The notes beneath the pieces are model-generated. The model saw nothing but the letters and a program-made list of their open reading frames with translations. It was not told where the DNA came from and made no database searches. DNA of 64,000 nucleotides, taken from contig MWYY01000030.1 of assembly GCA_002050355.1 (NCBI GenBank), positions 120,240-184,239 on the forward strand. Direction: 5' to 3'. The position numbers were made by a program, and so were the translations under genes. Positions 54,335 to 63,232 of this stretch are shown piece by piece. The stretch comes from Acidobacteria bacterium 28-9 (lineage in GTDB: Bacteria; Acidobacteriota; Blastocatellia; Pyrinomonadales; Pyrinomonadaceae). The first letter of the stretch is position 1. The number at the start of each line of letters is the position of its first letter.

Positions 54335-54428
54335 AAAACCCGCTGCGACAAACAGCGGGCAAATATACGAACTAAAAAAAACACTACGAAAATCAATCCA
54401 AAAGGAGACTGATCACCATGAAAAATGA
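54321..54428 (+). CDS. Possible small protein, 35 residues
   Basis: The ATG overlaps the end of the excisionase-like gene and is preceded by GGAG at 6 bases. The frame reads MNKNEKPAATNSGQIYELKK and ends 10 bases into the next gene. A small hairpin (CCCGCTG / CAGCGGG, 54339-54359) lies inside. It is too short to be sure; it could be a coupling leader. Confidence 0.35.
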   Translation: MNKNEKPAATNSGQIYELKKTLRKSIQKETDHHEK

Positions 54429-54636
54429 TACACCAACGCACAACAAAATTCAACTGGATTTGTTCGTAACCGAGCAACCGAAAAAAATACTGGAGATAAT
54501 CCACTGCGGCGATTGCCATCACTCACGCCCGCTCGACGGCTACCGCTTCGGACTTATGCCGCTTTGCGCCGATTGCCGGACCGAGCGGAGCTTAGAGATT
54601 CTTGCGAACCAGATTGAGAGGAGGCAAAAACGCTAA
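54418..54636 (+). CDS. Small zinc-ribbon protein of the mobile element
   Basis: The protein has 72 residues. Two CxxC pairs (IHCGDCHHS and PLCADCRTE) at about 29-32 and 49-52 form a zinc ribbon of a kind common in phage-like proteins. Its stop overlaps the start of the primase-helicase gene by one base, so both are made from one message. Confidence 0.7.
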   Translation: MKNDTPTHNKIQLDLFVTEQPKKILEIIHCGDCHHSRPLDGYRFGLMPLCADCRTERSLEILANQIERRQKR

Positions 54637-56999
54637 TGCAAACTTTCAAACTGTCCTTCTTCAAACACAAACGCGACACCGTTCCACAAATGGTAGAGCG
54701 AAGCTGGGAGCAGCTTTGCGAACAATTCAGACAACCGCAAATCCGCGCCGCTAAGGACGGCTTGCTTTTCGCGCCCGCCGTTTTTGACCACGCGAAGCGG
54801 TCAAAAGAAAACGTGCGAGAAGTTTCAATGCTTACTTTGGATATTGACAAAAACGCGCCGGAACTAAAAACGCTTATAACGCAGGTTGCAACGTTAAACT
54901 CGGCTTACGTAATCCATTCAACACATTCACATTTGCGCCGGACTGAAACAAACCCGGACGCGGAAAAACGCTTTAGAGTAGTTGTGCCGCTTGCTTGTCC
55001 GATTCCGGCAAAAGACTTTCAGGCGTTGTGGCAATACGCCAAACAAAAAACCGGATTGCCGCTTGATGAAAGCGCGAAAGACGAATCACGTATGTTTTAT
55101 GCTCCCGCGATTGCGGCAAAAGACGCGCCTTACGTCTTTGATATGAAAAACGGCGAGTTTTTGAACTGGACGGACTTGCCGCTTGATTCGTTTGCGGCGA
55201 ACGGACACATAAACGCAAACGCAAACACAAAGCGCGAAACGCTGGTTTTTGAGTTTCATGAAGACAGGCACGCCGAACTATGCCGACGCATTGAAGCGCA
55301 AGCGAAAAACACAGGACGCGGCACGTATGAGATGAAATGCCCGTCGCATAACGGCAAAGGCGACAGTTCACTTTTTTACGCGCTGGATTCAAAAAGCGTG
55401 AAATGTCTAAAAGGTTGTAATTACTTTGATATTTTAGCGGCGTTTAATTTGCCAAACGGAAAACTTCCAAGCCGTGAAAACGCGGAAAAGACTAAAACCG
55501 AATTTGAAGCAACCGAAACAAAAATCAAACCGTTCCCCGTGCCGAATGAAAAATGTTTTCACGGTTTAGCCGGTGATTTTGTCCGTCTTGTCGAACCGCA
55601 TACCGAAGCCAGCGCGATGGCTTTGCTTGTCCAGTTTCTCGCTTATTTCGGAAACATCATCGGACGCACGGCATTTTATCAAGTGGAAGGCGATAAGCAT
55701 TTTACGAATCTCTTTATCGTTTTAGTCGGGAACACAGCGCAGGGACGCAAAGGAACTTCATACGGACGCGTTCGGCAAGTTTACAAAGGTTTGGATGCAG
55801 ACCACGAAAAAAACTGTTTGGCAAGCGGTTTGGCAAGCGGTGAAGGCTTACTTTATCGCATCCGGGACGCGCAATATATTCAAAAAAAGAATAAAGAAAC
55901 CAGCGAATTAGAAGAGATTCTGACTGACGGCGGTGTTTCCGACAAACGACTTTTAGTTGTCGAAAGCGAGTTCGTGCAAGTTTTGCGCGTGCAAGGCAGA
56001 GACGGCAATATACTGTCATCTACTATCAGAACCCTTTGGGACACCGGAAACGCGGAAAGTGTAACAAAAAACTCACCGCTCAAAACAACCGATGCCCACG
56101 TCTCTATCGTTGGACATATCACGCAAAACGAATACCGCGAAACGTTGAGCGAAGGCGAAATGGCAAACGGTTACGCTAACCGACTAGCAAACTTTGTCGT
56201 TGCGAGGGCAAGATTTTTACCGTTCGGCTCGGAAGTCCCGGCACGCGAACTCGGACGGCTTCAAGACAGAATTTCAGACGCAATCGATTTTGCGAAACAA
56301 AAAGGGCAGATGAATTTCTCGATTGAGGCAAGCCGTCTTTGGGCGTCCAGTTATGAACGGCTTGAAACTTCACGTTTCGGCTTTCTGGCAAAAATAACAC
56401 AAAGAGCATCGCCTTATGTTTTACGTTTTTCTCTGATTTTTGCTTTGCTTGATAAAAGCCCGCTGATTGAGAAAGCGCATTTAGAAGCCGCTTTGAGCGT
56501 CTGGCAATACTCGGAAGATTCGGCACGTTATATTTTTGGCGAAAGATTAGATAACCAAACGGCGGAAAGGATTTTAACCGCATTAAAAGAAAATCAAGAA
56601 AAGGGATTAACCCGAACCGAAATTCGAGATTTATTTGACCGCCATATAAGCAACGAAAAACTAAACGCGGCTTTGTCGCTATTGCTTGAAAACGGATTAG
56701 CCGAACCGAAAAAAGAAGAAACAAAAGGCAGAGCAAAAGAAATTTGGTTTCCGTGCGTTATAAGCGTTATAAGCGTTTTAAGTTCTGAAACAGATTCAAC
56801 CGACGAACCTTTTAACGCTTTTAACGCTTATAACGCAGAAACGGCTTTAGAAACCGAAGAAAGGGAAACTGCCCCACACTTCCCAAACACCAACGAAAAA
56901 GCGGCAGGAGATTCCTACGCTTGCCAGTTTTGCCCGGCTAGGATTCCGCTTATTTTAGACGATTGCCCGGATTGCGGTAAGCGGCAAATCGAATTTTGA
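54636..56999 (+). CDS. Primase-helicase (PrimPol-like, CHC2-type zinc region and DUF3987 helicase)
   Basis: The protein has 787 residues. The N-terminal part (VSMLTLDIDKNAPE; YVIHSTHSH) resembles an archaeo-eukaryotic primase. A zinc-binding segment at about residues 227-262 (MKCPSHNGKGDSS, VKCLKGCNYFDILAAF) resembles CHC2/toprim-associated fingers. The DUF3987-type helicase follows, with Walker A as VGNTAQGRKGTS. The C-terminal CQFCPARIP and DCPDCGKRQ form a zinc ribbon. Such fusions replicate mobile elements. Its 3' part carries iteron-like repeats at 56754-56837. Confidence 0.85.
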   Translation: MQTFKLSFFKHKRDTVPQMVERSWEQLCEQFRQPQIRAAKDGLLFAPAVFDHAKRSKENVREVSMLTLDIDKNAPELKTLITQVATLNSAYVIHSTHSHLRRTETNPDAEKRFRVVVPLACPIPAKDFQALWQYAKQKTGLPLDESAKDESRMFYAPAIAAKDAPYVFDMKNGEFLNWTDLPLDSFAANGHINANANTKRETLVFEFHEDRHAELCRRIEAQAKNTGRGTYEMKCPSHNGKGDSSLFYALDSKSVKCLKGCNYFDILAAFNLPNGKLPSRENAEKTKTEFEATETKIKPFPVPNEKCFHGLAGDFVRLVEPHTEASAMALLVQFLAYFGNIIGRTAFYQVEGDKHFTNLFIVLVGNTAQGRKGTSYGRVRQVYKGLDADHEKNCLASGLASGEGLLYRIRDAQYIQKKNKETSELEEILTDGGVSDKRLLVVESEFVQVLRVQGRDGNILSSTIRTLWDTGNAESVTKNSPLKTTDAHVSIVGHITQNEYRETLSEGEMANGYANRLANFVVARARFLPFGSEVPARELGRLQDRISDAIDFAKQKGQMNFSIEASRLWASSYERLETSRFGFLAKITQRASPYVLRFSLIFALLDKSPLIEKAHLEAALSVWQYSEDSARYIFGERLDNQTAERILTALKENQEKGLTRTEIRDLFDRHISNEKLNAALSLLLENGLAEPKKEETKGRAKEIWFPCVISVISVLSSETDSTDEPFNAFNAYNAETALETEERETAPHFPNTNEKAAGDSYACQFCPARIPLILDDCPDCGKRQIEF
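56754..56837. repeat. Iteron-like inverted repeats inside the primase gene
   Basis: GCGTTATAAGCGTTATAAGCG (in three 9-base units, 56754-56781) and TTAACGCTTTTAACGC plus TTATAACGCA (56812-56837) are reverse-complementary. They surround a 30-base centre. The repeats encode the VISVISV and FNAFNAYNA segments of the protein. Such iterons near a primase gene recall replication origins. Confidence 0.55.
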
Positions 57000-57054
57000 G
57001 AAAAAAAGACATAGCAGAGCAAAAACAAGAAATCAGATAAAGGAGAAAAATACA

Positions 57055-57633
57055 ATGACTAACGAAACGAAACAGCAAATAAAAGAAAACGAAACAACCG
57101 TCAACCGTTGGAAGGAAGAACGGCTTTCACGGATTCTTGACCAAAGCGTGAGATTGCCCGAAAGCGCGGCAAAGGCTTTCTATAAAATCACTGACGAATT
57201 TACAAGCCCGTTTTCAGGCGGAGATTTACGCGAAAAAATAGACGCGAAAATGCCAAGCCTGTGGGAACTGATGCCGCCGCCGATGAATGAAACCGAGTGG
57301 ACGGATTATTTCAACGACCTTCTAGCCGACTGCGCCGCGACGCAATGTGTTACCGTCCGCGAAGTTTGGCAAATAATCGGATACGATGCAGCCGAATTTG
57401 AGAAGAAGCGCACACGCGGCTTTACCTTCACCCAAGCGTTTGAACAATTCTATATGGATGAAACGCCGGAACAAATGGACGAGCGGACTAAAGACTTGAC
57501 GCTTGAACAATGCAGAGAACGAATCGAACACGGCGTGAATCAGTGGCGCGAAGGCTTAACAGAGGTTGCGCGTCTGCGAAACGACGTATTTAAGAAGTTT
57601 GGTGAAAACATTCCTTTAGAAAATGGATTCTAG
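57055..57633 (+). CDS. Hypothetical element protein, 192 residues
   Basis: It is helical and rich in Glu and Lys (VNRWKEERLSRILDQSVRL; QCRERIEHGVNQWREGLTEVARL). No family is recognised. AAAGGAG precedes the start. It lies between the primase-helicase and small accessory proteins, at a position often used for packaging or head-related proteins in phages. Confidence 0.6.
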   Translation: MTNETKQQIKENETTVNRWKEERLSRILDQSVRLPESAAKAFYKITDEFTSPFSGGDLREKIDAKMPSLWELMPPPMNETEWTDYFNDLLADCAATQCVTVREVWQIIGYDAAEFEKKRTRGFTFTQAFEQFYMDETPEQMDERTKDLTLEQCRERIEHGVNQWREGLTEVARLRNDVFKKFGENIPLENGF

Positions 57634-57695
57634 GAATACTAAGGCAAGGCTCGACCAATAAAAGACGTCTCACAGAGGCAAGGAAAAATAAAATT

Positions 57696-57962
57696 ATGAA
57701 TGAATTTGAAACGAATAGCGAAATGGAGCTTCTTATCAAAGCAAAGCAAAACCAACCAGAGTTATACGCGCAACTTCCGGCGACAACAAAAATCTCGCTC
57801 GGAATTTACCAAAACAGCAAAAAACCGACAAACGGACTATCGGCGGATGACCGCCTGCGACTAGCCGGATTAAAACAAAGCGTCTCGAGCGACGTTTTAT
57901 CACCACAGGAACGGATAACCAAGTCAGTCGAAATCTTAAATTTAGAGGAGAAAAATAAATAA
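57696..57962 (+). CDS. Hypothetical element protein, 88 residues
   Basis: It is charged and helical (ELLIKAKQNQPELYAQLPATT; LSPQERITKSVEILNLEEK). It is not recognised. An AGAGGCAAGG site precedes the start, and the next gene follows after one base. Confidence 0.5.
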   Translation: MNEFETNSEMELLIKAKQNQPELYAQLPATTKISLGIYQNSKKPTNGLSADDRLRLAGLKQSVSSDVLSPQERITKSVEILNLEEKNK

Positions 57963-57963
57963 A

Positions 57964-58299
57964 ATGGCAAAAGTAATTGAATCATTAGCGAGAACAACAA
58001 ACGGAAACGGCGGCGATGTGCGGATGCCCGGCGGCGAAAGCGTCCGCGCTCAATTGAATGTAACCGCCGCATCAGGCACAACACCGACGCTAAACGTCTT
58101 AATCGAAGACACGCTCGACGGCGGCATCAACTACAACACAATCGGAACTTTCGCGCAAAAAACGGCGGCGGGGCGCGAAATTATAAATATCACAACCCCG
58201 TTTAGCGAAAACTTGCGAGTTTCCTGGTCAATCGCCGGAACTAACCCAATTTTTACGTTTAGCGTCGATTGGCACATTTCAACACGGAGGGGCAGCTAA
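57964..58299 (+). CDS. Hypothetical element protein, beta-rich, 111 residues
   Basis: It contains a Gly-rich start (TNGNGGDVRMPGGES) and a series of beta strands (RAQLNVTAASGTTPTLNVLIED; FTFSVDWHIS). It looks like a small beta-sandwich as found in phage structural or decoration proteins, but no family is certain. Genes overlap or touch on either side. Confidence 0.5.
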   Translation: MAKVIESLARTTNGNGGDVRMPGGESVRAQLNVTAASGTTPTLNVLIEDTLDGGINYNTIGTFAQKTAAGREIINITTPFSENLRVSWSIAGTNPIFTFSVDWHISTRRGS

Positions 58300-58302
58300 A
58301 AA

Positions 58303-58857
58303 ATGACACAAACAAAAGAAATATCCGCACTAGAAGCGGCACAGGCAAAAATTGAATCAATTCAACAAGCGGTTGCCGCTGGAAACACAAAACTAAACGC
58401 GCAGGATTTAGCAAACGCACGGGCTGCGCTCGAATTTGCGGAATTACAGCAACAAGCGGCGGAGATAGTCAAACAGACAAACGCCGAAGCCGACCGAAAG
58501 GCTCATCTACTCAACCTGCAAACGCGATTGAAAGTCATCGCCGATTCGCACAAAGTAGTTGACGTAAAACTCGAATCGTTTACCAAAAGTCTGCACGAAT
58601 ATCTGACAGCCTGCACGACATTTCAAACCAACCTAAACAATGTCAGAGGCGCGCTGCGAGAGGCGGGAATGCATCCGGGCGAACAAACCGCAATCATCAA
58701 TGGAGTTGGACCGGGTCAAAGTTACTTCGGAATCACGGTAACTGATATTCGGCGAAAACTTGAAATCGGCGAAGTTTCAGCCGAAAACGTAACACCGGAC
58801 CAGGAAATTAAACCGCTTATCGAAGCATCGCTGGGCGAATATAGCAGGCATTTCTAA
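58303..58857 (+). CDS. Hypothetical element protein with coiled coil, 184 residues
   Basis: Residues 5-120 are strongly helical and Ala/Gln rich (ALEAAQAKIESIQQAVAAG; EFAELQQQAAEIVKQTN). The end has a short domain (GQSYFGITVTDIRRKLE). It is not recognised. It precedes the terminase genes closely. Confidence 0.55.
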   Translation: MTQTKEISALEAAQAKIESIQQAVAAGNTKLNAQDLANARAALEFAELQQQAAEIVKQTNAEADRKAHLLNLQTRLKVIADSHKVVDVKLESFTKSLHEYLTACTTFQTNLNNVRGALREAGMHPGEQTAIINGVGPGQSYFGITVTDIRRKLEIGEVSAENVTPDQEIKPLIEASLGEYSRHF

Positions 58858-58867
58858 AGGTGAAGAT

Positions 58868-59299
58868 ATGGCAAACTCACAAAAAACAAACGGTGAACAA
58901 ACGGCGGACGGTAAATTTGCGCCCGGCAACCAAATCGGCAATCGCTTTTCCAAAGGCGAGAGCGGAAACAGTGCCGGGCGTCCGCGCCTTACAAAATTAA
59001 CCGATTCATTGAGGCAACAAATTGCCGAAACTAACCCGGATGCTGATGACCAAACCGTTGCCGAAACGATTGCTAAAACCTTAATCACACTGGCACTTTC
59101 CGGCGATGTGCAGGCGATTAAAGAGTGTTTTGATCGTTGTGAAGGCAAACCGAAGCAGGCGATTGATTTAGATATTCAGGCGACCAATTGGCGCGAAGAG
59201 GCACGAAGATATGGAATTACAGAGGCAGAAGTTGCCGCCGAAGCACGACTATTACTCACAGAATTTGATGATGTCGGCAGCGACGAAGCGAGTAATTGA
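58868..59299 (+). CDS. Terminase small subunit-like protein (DUF5681 type)
   Basis: The protein has 143 residues. The N-terminal motif FSKGESGNSAGRPRLTKL fits DUF5681, commonly found next to large terminases. A helical part follows (VQAIKECFDRCEGKPKQAIDL). It presumably recognises DNA for packaging. The large-subunit gene starts inside its 3' end. Confidence 0.75.
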   Translation: MANSQKTNGEQTADGKFAPGNQIGNRFSKGESGNSAGRPRLTKLTDSLRQQIAETNPDADDQTVAETIAKTLITLALSGDVQAIKECFDRCEGKPKQAIDLDIQATNWREEARRYGITEAEVAAEARLLLTEFDDVGSDEASN

Positions 59300-60671
59300 A
59301 CGGCGTGAAGCAAACCAAAATTTCCGCTCCTTTGTAGGACGGGTAAAGCGCGATTTTGTGTTTTACCCGCACTGCAATTTGTTGGCGGATGTATTGCAGC
59401 GTGTTGCAAACGGCGAGATTAAACGCTTGCTTGTTCAATTGCCGCCGCGTCATTCAAAGAGTGAGATGGTCAGCCGTCTATTCTCGGCTTACTATCTGAA
59501 GAAAAACCCTTCTCACTTCGTCGGTATTAGTTCATATTCCGCCGAACTTAGTTACACATTGAGCCGCGCATCACGTGAAAACTATCTCGAATCGGGCGGA
59601 ACGGTAAAAGATGACGTTGCATCCGTTAAGCACTGGGAAACGCCTCAGGGCGGCGGAGTGTGGTCAGCTGGTGTCGGTGGTTCGATAACGGGTAAAGGCT
59701 TTCATCTTGGAATTATTGACGATCCGATAAAAAACGCCGAAGAAGCGGCATCCGATCTAATCCGTGAAAAACAGCGAGAATGGTATTCATCAACTTTTTA
59801 CACACGCGCCGAACCAAACGCGGCGATTGTCTTAATTTCAACGAGATGGCATCAAGACGATTTGACAGGTTGGTTGTTGTCTGAAGAAACAGGCGACACG
59901 CCCGAAGGATGGCACATTCTTTGTTTGCCCGCGCTATCTGACGAGTTGCCGCTTTTCCCTAGTTCCTGCGAGATTGTCGAAGACTTTCGAGAAACTCACG
60001 GCTTGGCGTTATGCCCGGAACGCTACGATGAAATTAAACTCGCTCAAATTCGTTCACGCATCGGCGCATACCATTTCGAATCGCTTTACCAGCAAACGCC
60101 GACCAGCAAACAAGGTTTATTCTTCGATATTTCAAAACTAGAAATTGTTGATGCCGCGCCTGTGCAAGCTGTCAGATGGCGCGGCTGGGACAAAGCCGCA
60201 ACCGAAGGCGACGGAGATTTTACGGCTGGTGTAAAGATAGCGAAAACGCCCGACGGAATCGTTTACATTGAGGATGTTGTGCGTGGGCAGTTCGGAACGT
60301 CTCGCCGGGACGCAACGATTCGCCACACGGCTCTTCAGGACGGAATACCAGTAAAAGTTGTTGGTGAACAAGAGCCGGGAAGCGGCGGAAAAGAATCGGC
60401 GGAAAACTTTATTCGTTTATTAAGCGGCTTTTCGGTCCGAACGGAACGAGCAACCGGCTCAAAAGAACTCCGCGCCGATCCTTTTTCAAGTCAGCTCAAT
60501 GCCGGAAACGTCAAACTTGTTAGAGGCGAATGGAACAAAGCATTTATTGACGAATTGAGAACATTTCCAAGAGGACGCCACGACGATCAGATTGATGCCG
60601 CGTCCTTAGCATTTAACGCGGCGAATCAACCGAGCAAGGCTTGGTCAACGATGCCATTCCGACTGGTCTAA
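59268..60671 (+). CDS. Phage terminase, large subunit
   Basis: The protein has 467 residues. The ATPase has a Walker-A-like loop in LLVQLPPRHSKSEMV, a Walker B in GIIDDPIKNAEE and a coupling motif ISTRWHQDD. The C-terminal nuclease has Asp residues in WRGWDKAATEGDGDF and DDQIDAASLAFN. Start at the first of two adjacent ATGs, with a weak ribosome binding site but overlap with the small subunit. It should drive DNA packaging. No portal or capsid gene follows. Confidence 0.9.
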   Translation: MMSAATKRVIERREANQNFRSFVGRVKRDFVFYPHCNLLADVLQRVANGEIKRLLVQLPPRHSKSEMVSRLFSAYYLKKNPSHFVGISSYSAELSYTLSRASRENYLESGGTVKDDVASVKHWETPQGGGVWSAGVGGSITGKGFHLGIIDDPIKNAEEAASDLIREKQREWYSSTFYTRAEPNAAIVLISTRWHQDDLTGWLLSEETGDTPEGWHILCLPALSDELPLFPSSCEIVEDFRETHGLALCPERYDEIKLAQIRSRIGAYHFESLYQQTPTSKQGLFFDISKLEIVDAAPVQAVRWRGWDKAATEGDGDFTAGVKIAKTPDGIVYIEDVVRGQFGTSRRDATIRHTALQDGIPVKVVGEQEPGSGGKESAENFIRLLSGFSVRTERATGSKELRADPFSSQLNAGNVKLVRGEWNKAFIDELRTFPRGRHDDQIDAASLAFNAANQPSKAWSTMPFRLV

Positions 60672-60703
60672 CCCGTATTACCGTGCGCGGCGCGTGCGGT
60701 TGC

Positions 60704-60751
60704 GAACGGGGCGCGGAGTCGGTTGTCGACTGGTGCCACCGCGCCCCGTTC
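60704..60751. other. Strong GC-rich hairpin after the terminase gene
   Basis: GAACGGGGCGCGG (60704-60716) and CCGCGCCCCGTTC (60739-60751) form a perfect 13 bp stem. The 22-base loop contains AGTCG and CGACT, which make a second, inner stem. No T-run follows, so it is not a normal terminator. It lies 33 bases after the terminase stop and could be a packaging, replication or RNA element. Confidence 0.65.
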
Positions 60752-60859
60752 TACACACGTGAATTTTCTTGTATCACCCCAGCACCACCAACCAAAAACG
60801 AACAAAAGTTCACCTCTTTAAGCTCACCCGCCCATCTGCCAGCTTGCCCGCCGTAATAA

Positions 60860-60893
60860 AGAAAGCCGTAAGCGTCAAAACTTGCGGCTTTTC
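60860..60893. terminator. Terminator-like hairpin at the right edge of the element
   Basis: AGAAAGCCGTAAG and CTTGCGGCTTTTCT form an imperfect stem followed by ATTTT. It is nearly the reverse complement of the hairpin at 63530-63565, so the pair frames 60860-63570. The interval 60672-61113 holds no gene: it carries this hairpin, the one at 60704, a terminator at 60971 and a half attC. Confidence 0.7.
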
Positions 60894-60970
60894 TATTTTG
60901 CAACATTTCGATATTTAAGGTGTGTATTCAGTTAGGAACGTTTTTCATTTACACTCCTTTTGAATGTTGA

Positions 60971-61000
60971 GCCTGCCCGGAGTTTTGGGCGGGCTTTTTT
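60971..61000 (+). terminator. Intrinsic terminator
   Basis: GCCTGCCCG and GGCGGGC with TTTTTT make a classical terminator on the plus strand. No gene is seen immediately upstream, so it may end read-through from the element. Confidence 0.75.
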
Positions 61001-61020
61001 ACTATTAGAATTTACAAGGG

Positions 61021-61069
61021 TTTTAACAAAGTAGTTGCCCGCGCCCTCACGTCCATTGATTTGTTATGC
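61021..61069 (-). repeat. Half attC-like sequence after GT39 copy 3
   Basis: On the minus strand, GCATAAC (61069-61063) is followed by AAATCAATGGACGTGAGGGCGCGGGCA-type sequence, the R''-L'' half of the attC sites. It then changes to unrelated sequence (TACTTTGTTAAAACCC). It lies 45 bases after the glycosyltransferase stop codon. The right half is missing. Confidence 0.6.
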
Positions 61070-61113
61070 GGCGTGCATACAGAACAAATCTGAATGTCAA
61101 TAAGTTGACTATC

Positions 61114-63213
61114 TTAATCTAAACGACTGAGTTCTTGCCGCGCCCGAACTTCCGCATTGCGAAACACGGGGTTTGATTTTGCAAGTTCAATTACGGTTTC
61201 AAATTCTCGTCGCGCTTCGTCTTTTTGTCCGGCGCGAGCCAGCGCAACGCCGAGCGACAAATGAGCGCGTGAATCGGCAGGCGCGAGTTTAACGGCTGTT
61301 TGTCCGTCCGCTACGGCTTCTTCAAAACGATTTAGACGAACCAGCCGGTCGGCGCGTATCGCGTGACTCAGCGCGGCGGCGAGCGGAACTTCAAATCGTC
61401 CCCGATAAACAAAAATGCTGCCGCCGATTTGAGCAATCGGCTGTGATTGCGCGATGGGCAGATATTCCGCGCCGCCGCGCGGCGGCAACGTCGTCACGCT
61501 CAATAAAATTGTGCCTTCGATAACCGGCGGAAGAGGCTCGTCGAGTTGTTCGCCGCCACCCAAAGGGAAACTGCCGGGCATCAAACGGCAAGGCTGCGAA
61601 ACGCGCATCAGTTCGACGGTGCCCCATCCGGCAAACCAGCAATCGCTGATGTTTTCACGCGCCAGATATTCATTGACGAGTTTGTCGTTTTGCCCGAAAT
61701 CAACATTTGGATCGCCCCCAAACACGCGATAGATGTTGTTAGTGCCGCCCCAGAAATCATTGGCGAAAGCGATGTAATTCGGCGCGACGCGAAAGGCGGT
61801 CGCCGCGTGAAAAATTAACAGCCCGATTAAAATGTATCTGAAAAAATAAAACCGTCGGCTCAACCAAACCGCGCCGACCGCCGCCGCCACGATAAAAAAT
61901 CCATAAACCGGCAAAATGTGTCGAACGCCGCTGTTTATTCCCGAAGTCAAACAGACGGCAAAAAAAACGAGCGGCGGGACGAGCAGAAACATCATCTCGC
62001 GCCGTTTTTCCGCGCTAAAAAAAGGAAACAGTAAGCCGAGCGGCAAAAGCAGAAGCAGCGCGACGCTCGATTTGACGATGAACGAGAGCGGGAAATAAAA
62101 CCACTGTCCGGTCGGATAATTGCGCCCGAAAATATTTGAGGAGCGGCCGCGGCTGTTAATCGCCACAATATCCGCCAGACCGAAAACGTATGATTCGGGG
62201 AAAATGCGCGTTTGCTGAACACCGGCAACAATTTTGGCGGAAAACGAATCGGCAATTTCGGGACTGTTCGCTTTAATATAATTCTCAATCGAAACTGTGT
62301 CGCTCGTCGCACCCGGAATCGAGTAATAACGAAAACCGTAAAATGCCCACAGCAAAATTAAACCAATTAAAAAGAATCCGGCGAATGCGGCAGTTTGTCG
62401 TAAAATCTGCTTCGGCAGGCGCGTTTCGTTTCGACAGAAAAGAAGAACGTTAGCAATCAGCAGCGCGAACAAAATCGGCACGAAAATAACCGCCGAATGT
62501 TTTGCCGCGAGCAGCAAACCGAACGCCAATCCAACCAGACAAAAGCGAATCACATTCGGCTTTTGGCAAAAGTGGTAAAGTGCATAAACGGCGGCAAAAG
62601 CGGTCGCCGTCAAAACCATATCGGTCGTGACAAGCGAGCCGTTCGCTATCAAATTCGGTTCAAACGCGAGCAATGCCAAAGCCGTCAACGCTTCCCATCG
62701 TCCAAACATCTGCCACGCCGCCGCAAAAACCAAAACCGCCAACAGCAAACTCGTCAACGCCGCCGACAATCGCGTCGGAATGACAATCGCGTCCACGCCG
62801 TTTTGAACTATAAATTTAGTTCCGAATAGAAAACTCTCTTGTTTCGACGTAAGTCTTGAACCGCAATCCCAAGGCGGTTCGACGAGCGTTTGAAAATTGA
62901 GCGGAGCGGTCGCCAGCATTTTCAAAAGCGGCGGGTGTTCGGGATTGATACCGAAATCGCCGCATTGCCAATGCCGATGTCCGGCTAAAATATGCGGCGA
63001 CTCATCCACCGTCGAACTGGTGCGGGTGGCGTGATACCAAAGCTGAAAAGCAAAAAGACCAAAGAGCAATAGAACGCTGAAGGCATACAAACCACTCTTG
63101 GATTTTTCGGTGAACGTAGATGAGTTCACCGAATTTTCTTCTGCTAAATTTGAACTCGCCGAACTTGGCATAAAGGTTTTATTTACAAGTTTATTAAATA
63201 TTGCGGTCGCCAT
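61114..63213 (-). CDS. GT39-family membrane glycosyltransferase with C-terminal TPR (copy 3)
   Basis: The protein has 699 residues from the ATG at 63213, though a later Met (63171) is possible. A long polar N-terminus precedes the first membrane helix (SVLLLFGLFAFQLWY). The catalytic loop has TVDESPHILAG and NPEHPPLLKML, with ten or so more membrane segments. TPR-like repeats end the protein (LAPADSRAHLSLGVALARAG). It is related to, but clearly diverged from, the copies at 696 and 12869. A half attC lies after its stop and a GTTATGC core just before its start, so it looks like a former cassette. Confidence 0.8.
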   Translation of the reverse strand: MATAIFNKLVNKTFMPSSASSNLAEENSVNSSTFTEKSKSGLYAFSVLLLFGLFAFQLWYHATRTSSTVDESPHILAGHRHWQCGDFGINPEHPPLLKMLATAPLNFQTLVEPPWDCGSRLTSKQESFLFGTKFIVQNGVDAIVIPTRLSAALTSLLLAVLVFAAAWQMFGRWEALTALALLAFEPNLIANGSLVTTDMVLTATAFAAVYALYHFCQKPNVIRFCLVGLAFGLLLAAKHSAVIFVPILFALLIANVLLFCRNETRLPKQILRQTAAFAGFFLIGLILLWAFYGFRYYSIPGATSDTVSIENYIKANSPEIADSFSAKIVAGVQQTRIFPESYVFGLADIVAINSRGRSSNIFGRNYPTGQWFYFPLSFIVKSSVALLLLLPLGLLFPFFSAEKRREMMFLLVPPLVFFAVCLTSGINSGVRHILPVYGFFIVAAAVGAVWLSRRFYFFRYILIGLLIFHAATAFRVAPNYIAFANDFWGGTNNIYRVFGGDPNVDFGQNDKLVNEYLARENISDCWFAGWGTVELMRVSQPCRLMPGSFPLGGGEQLDEPLPPVIEGTILLSVTTLPPRGGAEYLPIAQSQPIAQIGGSIFVYRGRFEVPLAAALSHAIRADRLVRLNRFEEAVADGQTAVKLAPADSRAHLSLGVALARAGQKDEARREFETVIELAKSNPVFRNAEVRARQELSRLD

Positions 63214-63225
63214 CAACGGTTAGCC

Positions 63226-63232
63226 GCATAAC
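63226..63232 (-). repeat. R'-like integron core upstream of GT39 copy 3
   Basis: On the minus strand GTTATGC lies 13 bases before the glycosyltransferase start. It pairs in sequence with the GCATAAC core at the gene's 3' end. No L' arm matching the other sites was seen, so the assignment is weak. Confidence 0.3.

Noticed and set aside
52010..61020. Direct att repeats bounding the element
   Set aside because: No shared direct repeat of 10 bases or more was found by eye between 52010-52131 and 60672-61020; the borders are therefore left open.
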